Part shown: positions 6,057 through 9,469 of the stretch, one piece after another
Layout of the letters: each line of letters begins with the position of its first letter
Position numbering within the stretch: position 1 is the first letter of the stretch
DNA from: Desulfovibrionaceae bacterium
GTDB lineage: Bacteria > Desulfobacterota > Desulfovibrionia > Desulfovibrionales > Desulfovibrionaceae
Length of the DNA: 9,469 nt
Assembly (NCBI GenBank): GCA_030539415.1
Contig: JAUNSE010000010.1
Span: 1 to 9,469, forward strand
Reading direction: 5' to 3'
Notes under the pieces: model-generated
Seen by the model: only the letters and a program-made list of their open reading frames with translations
Told to the model about the DNA's origin: nothing
The model's database searches: none
Translations under genes and position numbers: made by a program

Positions 6057-7154
6057 TTACCGGGTGGGGCCGGCCTGATTCAGATTTGTCCTGAAGAAGG
6101 TCTCGATTCTGTCGAAGGGAATGACGTCGAGCCTGTCGTAGAGGTCGGTGTGGCTGGCGCCGGGGATGATGAGCAGTTCCTTGTTGCCGCCCTTCAGTTC
6201 CTTGAAGAGATCCTCGCTGAAGTAGCGGGAGTGGGCCTTCTCGCCGTGGATGAGCAGGACGGCGGAGCGGATTTCGCCGGCCCAGGCCAGCAGGGGCATG
6301 TTCATGAAGGAGAGCGGCATGGTCGCGTTCCAGCGGCCGTTGGAGTTGATGGAGCGGGCGTGGAAGCCGCGCTTTGTCTTGTAGTAGTCGAAGTAGTCCT
6401 TCACGAACTGCGGTTCGTTCCCGGAGAGAGCCTCGGGCAGACCGTTGGCCGAGGGGGCGATGGAGCCTGCGCGGGCGTCCGCCGTGCGCTGAGCGTTGAG
6501 CTTGCGGCGCGCCTCGTGGCGGGCGTCGGCGTCCATGGCGTCGAAGTAGCCCCGGGAGTTGACGCGGCTCATGTCATACATGGTGGAGGCCACGGCGGCC
6601 TTTATGCGCGTGTCCATGGCCGCGGCGTTGACGCCCATGCCGCCGAAGCCGCAGATGCCCAGAATGCCGATTTTCTCCGCGTCCACATTGTCCAGGGTGG
6701 TCAGAAAGTCCACGGCCGCGCTGAAGTCCTCGGTATTGATGTCCGGGGAGGCCACGTTTCTGGGCTGGCCGCCGCTTTCGCCGGTGAAGGACGGGTCGAA
6801 GGCGACGGTCACAAAACCGCGCTCGGCCAGGGTCTGGGCGTAGAGGCCGGAGGCCTGCTCCTTGACCGCCCCGAAGGGACCGCTCACGGCAATGGCGGCA
6901 AGCCTCCCCTGCGCGTTCTTCGGCGTGTACATGTCGGCGGCCAGAGTGACGCCGTAGCGGTTGGTGAAGGTCACTTTGCGGTGATCGACCTTTTCACTCT
7001 GAGGAAAGGTCTTGTCCCACTTCTGTTCGAGCTGCATTTCAACATTCTCCTTCTGCTTTTCGACGCTGTTCTGATTTCCCGCATGGGCTGTTGTGCCGCA
7101 GGTCATGGCAAGTGCGAGCAAAAGTCCCGCCGCAAGTCCGATATGTCTGTTCAT
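6057..7154 (-). CDS. Exported alpha/beta hydrolase (YcjY / dienelactone hydrolase-like)
   Basis: This 365-residue protein begins with a Sec-type signal peptide (hydrophobic 6-18, TTAHA cleavage near 25), so it probably acts in the periplasm. The mature part has the alpha/beta hydrolase order: RYGVTLAADMYTP near 67-78, an oxyanion segment SGPFG at 91-95, FDPSFTGESGG near 119-129, the nucleophile elbow GICGFGG with Cys168 where many hydrolases have Ser, an acidic residue near LIHGEKAHS (301-309), and the catalytic histidine His335 in GASHTDLYD. A Cys nucleophile is known in dienelactone hydrolases. The substrate cannot be read from the sequence. AGGAG lies six bases upstream of the ATG. The gene has its own promoter with a likely LysR-type site, and the LysR gene lies 360 bp upstream in the same direction. 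Confidence 0.85.
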   Translation of the reverse strand: MNRHIGLAAGLLLALAMTCGTTAHAGNQNSVEKQKENVEMQLEQKWDKTFPQSEKVDHRKVTFTNRYGVTLAADMYTPKNAQGRLAAIAVSGPFGAVKEQASGLYAQTLAERGFVTVAFDPSFTGESGGQPRNVASPDINTEDFSAAVDFLTTLDNVDAEKIGILGICGFGGMGVNAAAMDTRIKAAVASTMYDMSRVNSRGYFDAMDADARHEARRKLNAQRTADARAGSIAPSANGLPEALSGNEPQFVKDYFDYYKTKRGFHARSINSNGRWNATMPLSFMNMPLLAWAGEIRSAVLLIHGEKAHSRYFSEDLFKELKGGNKELLIIPGASHTDLYDRLDVIPFDRIETFFRTNLNQAGPTR

Positions 7155-7222
7155 GCTGTCTCCTTTCTCTGTGTTTCAGCGGGAGAGACATCTTTCAGGC
7201 TCTCCTCGTGTGCGTTTCCCTT

Positions 7223-7290
7223 CCTTTACGCAGAGCGGCTACATATTGCAAATACTTATATCTTATATGACGATATAGTTTTCAGGCATA
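7223..7290 (-). promoter_or_regulatory. Hydrolase promoter with LysR-type bipartite site
   Basis: On the minus strand a candidate -35, TTGCAA (7251-7246), and -10, TAAAGG (7228-7223), are 17 bp apart, predicting a start near 7216. Upstream lies TATGCCTG (7290-7283), 20 bp, then GATATAAGTATTTGC (7262-7248). The first part includes ATGCCTGAAAACTAT, which fits the LysR T-N11-A rule and is centred at about -66. The second part abuts the -35, where LysR activation sites sit. The same arrangement occurs upstream of the DUF3737 gene. The distance from the shared 15-mer to the start codon is 93 bp. Confidence 0.7.
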
Positions 7291-7514
7291 TCATATGGTG
7301 ACACAAACATGCTTTGTCCGCGGACAGCGCTCCGGCCGCCCATGCCCGGGACAGCCGGTCCCGCCGCGGCAGCCCGGCATCCGCTCGAAGCCCGGATGCC
7401 GCGGGACAGCCGACGAGACCCCGTCCCCGGACAGGCCGGGCGCTGGGGCGGAACATGCGAATGAACGGCGCGCCCGACGGAAGGCAGGCGGAGCCGTCGG
7501 GCCCGCGCGCGGTT
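7291..7514. other. GC-rich intergenic region between LysR gene and hydrolase promoter
   Basis: No gene is supported here. The stretch holds a perfect 12-base palindrome TGTCCGCGGACA (7315-7326), a 9-bp inverted repeat CGGCATCCG/CGGATGCCG (7375-7383 with 7393-7401), a 9-bp inverted repeat GCCCGACGG/CCGTCGGGC (7472-7480 with 7494-7502) just after the LysR stop, and several degenerate copies of GGGACAGCC. None is followed by a T-run. The hairpin nearest the LysR stop is the best candidate for a transcript end. Confidence 0.5.
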
Positions 7515-8414
7515 TCAGTCCGAGCCGCCGAAAGCGGCCTGTATCTTTTCGAGAAAGATCTCGGCCGCCGGGGAGAAGACCTGATACTTCTTCCAGACGA
7601 TGTTGAGGCCGGTCTCGAGCCTCGGCTCGAGCAGTCTGAAGCACAGACTGCTGCTGTCCGAGACATCGGCCAGACCCGCTATGGTCAGGGCGTGCCCCAG
7701 GCCGCTCTCCACCAGCAGGCAGGCGTTGTAGGCCAGATTGTAGGTCGCCACGCGCGAGAGCGTGTCGAAGTCCTCGGCGAACCACTCGATGAAGTCGTTT
7801 CTGCCGGCCGTGCGGTTCACGGCCTGTCTGGAGACCACGAGCGGGACGCCGAGCAGGTCCTCCCTGCGGATGACCTCCTTTGCGGCGAGCTCGCTGTCCC
7901 TGCGCGTGACCACGCCCCAGACATCCTTTTCCGGCAGGTTCACGTAGTCGTACTTGCCCAGGTCCGCCGGCTGGATGAGGATGCCGAAGTCCAGCAGCCC
8001 CTTGTCCAGACGCTCGGTCACGTCCTCGAGATTGCCGCTGTGCAGGTGCACGCGTATGTCCGGATACTCCCTGTGTATCCCGCAGAGGATGTCGGCCACA
8101 TGGCGCATGACCCTGGTCTCGCCGGCGCCGATGTAGATGTCGCCGGAAACGCTTTCCTCCTTCGCGGCGAACTCGGCCTCGGTCTTCTCGATCATGTCCA
8201 CCACCTCGCCGGCCCGCTTGCGCAGGCGCATGCCGTCCGCGGTCAGGGAGACGCTGTGGCTGCGGCGCACGAAGAGCTTCGTGCCGAGCTCCTCCTCGAG
8301 CTCCTTCAGCTGGCGGGAGAGGGTCGGCTGGGTCACATGCAGATAGTTGGCGGCAGCGGTGATGCTGCCCTCCCTGGCCACGGCCAGAAAATAGCGGAGC
8401 ACGCGCACTTCCAT
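7515..8414 (-). CDS. LysR-family transcriptional regulator
   Basis: This 299-residue protein has normal LysR length. Residues 1-60 form the winged helix-turn-helix, with the family pattern LRYFLAVAREGSITAAANYLHVTQPTLSRQ and then LEEELGTKLFVR and LTADG. A linker helix follows (about 62-88). The effector-binding domain begins at GDIYIGAGET (about 91-100) and runs to the end. AAGGAGG lies nine bases before the ATG. The gene is divergent from the DUF3737 gene and followed by the hydrolase in the same direction. Its own promoter overlaps a T-N11-A dyad, so negative autoregulation is likely, with effector-dependent activation of the two flanking genes. The effector is not identifiable from the sequence. 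Confidence 0.94.
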   Translation of the reverse strand: MEVRVLRYFLAVAREGSITAAANYLHVTQPTLSRQLKELEEELGTKLFVRRSHSVSLTADGMRLRKRAGEVVDMIEKTEAEFAAKEESVSGDIYIGAGETRVMRHVADILCGIHREYPDIRVHLHSGNLEDVTERLDKGLLDFGILIQPADLGKYDYVNLPEKDVWGVVTRRDSELAAKEVIRREDLLGVPLVVSRQAVNRTAGRNDFIEWFAEDFDTLSRVATYNLAYNACLLVESGLGHALTIAGLADVSDSSSLCFRLLEPRLETGLNIVWKKYQVFSPAAEIFLEKIQAAFGGSD

Positions 8415-8440
8415 GACGGGATACCTCCTTGAGGAAGCCG

Positions 8441-8469
8441 AGCGTGAAGCATTCTGTTATGCCTGTCAA
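8441..8469 (-). promoter_or_regulatory. Candidate LysR gene promoter overlapped by its operator
   Basis: On the minus strand a consensus -35, TTGACA (8469-8464), is followed after 17 bp by a poor -10, CACGCT (8446-8441). The predicted start leaves a leader of about 20 nt with the AAGGAGG site. The -35 lies inside the dyad ATGC-N7-GCAT (8459-8473), the proposed LysR recognition site, which would explain autorepression. The weak -10 keeps confidence modest. Confidence 0.5.
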
Positions 8470-8525
8470 GCATCGCATGCTATTTGATATAAGTATTTGC
8501 CCCATATCCGCCGCGGCGCTATACC
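8458..8525 (+). promoter_or_regulatory. DUF3737 gene promoter with LysR-type bipartite site
   Basis: On the plus strand TATGCCTG (8458-8465), a 20-bp gap and GATATAAGTATTTGC (8486-8500) match the element upstream of the hydrolase in sequence and spacing. ATGCCTGTCAAGCAT (8459-8473) is an ATGC/GCAT dyad that also satisfies T-N11-A. A -35-like TTGCCC (8497-8502) and a -10-like TATACC (8520-8525) are 17 bp apart, giving a start near 8532 and placing the dyad centre at about -66. The weak -35 is typical of an activator-dependent promoter. The shared 15-mer ends 98 bp before the start codon. Confidence 0.72.
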
Positions 8526-8598
8526 GGCAGTCAGACGGAATGACCGGCGCTGTCCGCCGGCCCCCGACAAATCCGAACCATCAGCCGAGGCAACACAT

Positions 8599-9469
8599 AT
8601 GAACACTGTCAGCGGAAAGACTTTTGACGAGGAGCGCGCCCTCTACGGCCTGCGCGGCGCGCTTGTCGCGGACTGCACCTTCAGCGGGCCCGAGGACGGC
8701 GAAAGCGCGCTCAAGGAGTGCTCGGACATCACGGTCGAGCACTGCCTCTTCAACCTGCGCTATCCGTGCTGGCACGATCACCGCCTGACCATCAGGGACA
8801 GCGAGCTCACGGAAAACGGCCGCGCCGCGCTCTGGTACTCGGAGCAGGTGGACATCGCCGGGACAAGGATGCACGGCATCAAGGCCATACGCGAATGCCG
8901 CGACGTCACTGTCCGAGACTGCGACATCATCTCCAACGAATTCGGCTGGTTCACCTCGGACATGCGCATGGAGGACTGCACCGTGAAGAGCGACTACTTC
9001 ATGCTGCACTCCTCGAAGCTGCAGTTTGCCGGCGTGAAGTTCACCGGCAAGTACGCCCTGCAGTACCTGCGCGACTGCGTCTTCGAAAACTGCGACATCA
9101 CGAGCCGCGACGCCTTCTGGCACGCCGAGAACGTCGTGGTGCGCAACAGCTTCCTTCGCGGCGAGTTCCTGGGCTGGTACTCCGACGACCTCGTGCTGGA
9201 TCACTGCCGCATCCTGAGCTCCCAGCCGCTGTGCTACTGCCGCAATCTCAGGCTCATCGACTGCGAGGTCATCGACTCGGACCTCTGCTTCGAGAAGTCG
9301 GACCTCGACGCCGTCATCACCACGCCCGTGGACAGCATCAAGAATCCCCTGTCCGGGCGCATAGTGCTGCCGGCCGTGGACGAGCTCATCCGCGACGATC
9401 CCGAATCAAAGGCCGAAATCGTGCTGGCCAGCCAGGGCCGGATGAACGAGGGCACCCATGAATACGGCG
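8599..9469 (+). CDS. DUF3737 family protein (beta-helix-like repeats), 3' end outside window
   Basis: From ATG at 8599 (GAGG eight bases upstream) the frame is open for 290 codons to the window edge. There is no signal peptide. The protein is built of about ten short repeats of roughly 20 residues with the pattern hydrophobic-x-hydrophobic-x-Asp/Asn-Cys/Ser-x-hydrophobic, for example ITVEHCLF, LTIRDSEL, VTVRDCDI, MRMEDCTV, VVVRNSFL, LVLDHCRI and LRLIDCEV. These suggest a right-handed parallel beta-helix. Segments such as SALKECSDITVE, RYPCWHDHRLTI, ENGRAALWYSE, FLGWYSDDLVL and QPLCYCRNLRL match the DUF3737 family as I recall it. No molecular function is established. The family length is near 280-300, so the stop should be close; an ATG at 9458 in another frame could start a following gene. 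Divergence from the LysR gene and the shared promoter element imply LysR control. Confidence 0.88.
   Translation, partial: MNTVSGKTFDEERALYGLRGALVADCTFSGPEDGESALKECSDITVEHCLFNLRYPCWHDHRLTIRDSELTENGRAALWYSEQVDIAGTRMHGIKAIRECRDVTVRDCDIISNEFGWFTSDMRMEDCTVKSDYFMLHSSKLQFAGVKFTGKYALQYLRDCVFENCDITSRDAFWHAENVVVRNSFLRGEFLGWYSDDLVLDHCRILSSQPLCYCRNLRLIDCEVIDSDLCFEKSDLDAVITTPVDSIKNPLSGRIVLPAVDELIRDDPESKAEIVLASQGRMNEGTHEYG

Noticed and set aside
8581..9204. 207-codon minus-strand ORF at the right end
   Set aside because: It is antisense to the DUF3737 gene, whose repeats and conserved segments read clearly on the plus strand.
8718..9461. 247-codon plus-strand ORF in another frame of the DUF3737 region
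   Set aside because: It has Arg/His/Pro-rich shadow composition, while the frame from 8599 has coherent beta-helix repeats.
1..9469. CRISPR arrays, tRNAs, rRNAs, transposases, attachment sites
   Set aside because: No spaced direct repeats, cloverleaf-like segments, mobile-element proteins or terminal inverted repeats were seen on either strand.

Overview
The window is G+C-rich bacterial DNA with compact genes that mostly start at clear Shine-Dalgarno sites. Almost everything lies on the minus strand (positions 1-8414); one gene at the right end is on the plus strand. Protein style (Tat-exported zinc-binding protein, Desulfovibrio-like TrpE/TrpG) suggests a Gram-negative proteobacterium, possibly gut Desulfovibrionaceae. 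This placement is inference from memory, not a database result. No tRNA, rRNA, CRISPR, transposase or integrase was found.

Right to left in the direction of minus-strand transcription, the first block (about 5960-9469) is a small regulatory module: an exported alpha/beta hydrolase, a LysR-type regulator, and a divergent DUF3737 gene (predicted beta-helix repeat protein) that runs off the window. A 43-bp bipartite element, with the same internal spacing and partly identical sequence, lies upstream of both the hydrolase and the DUF3737 gene. It is placed as expected for a LysR-type site centred near -66 of a candidate promoter. The LysR promoter overlaps one copy. This is a self-contained candidate regulon of unknown physiological role.

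The middle block (about 3536-5850) holds a stand-alone zinc-binding protein of the ZnuA type, with a Tat signal and a His-rich loop and without ABC partners in the window. It is followed by a rho-independent terminator and then an ACR3/bile acid:sodium symporter-type permease. A dyad overlapping a candidate promoter start lies upstream of the znuA-like gene and may be a metal-repressor operator.

The left block (1-3441) is the start of a tryptophan operon: a strong sigma-70-type promoter, an unannotated 33-residue leader peptide with three consecutive Trp codons, mutually exclusive RNA helices ending in a 12-bp terminator stem with a T9 run, then trpE, a trpGD fusion overlapping it by 20 bp, and the first 20 codons of a probable trpC. 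Layout and complementarities support classical ribosome-mediated attenuation.
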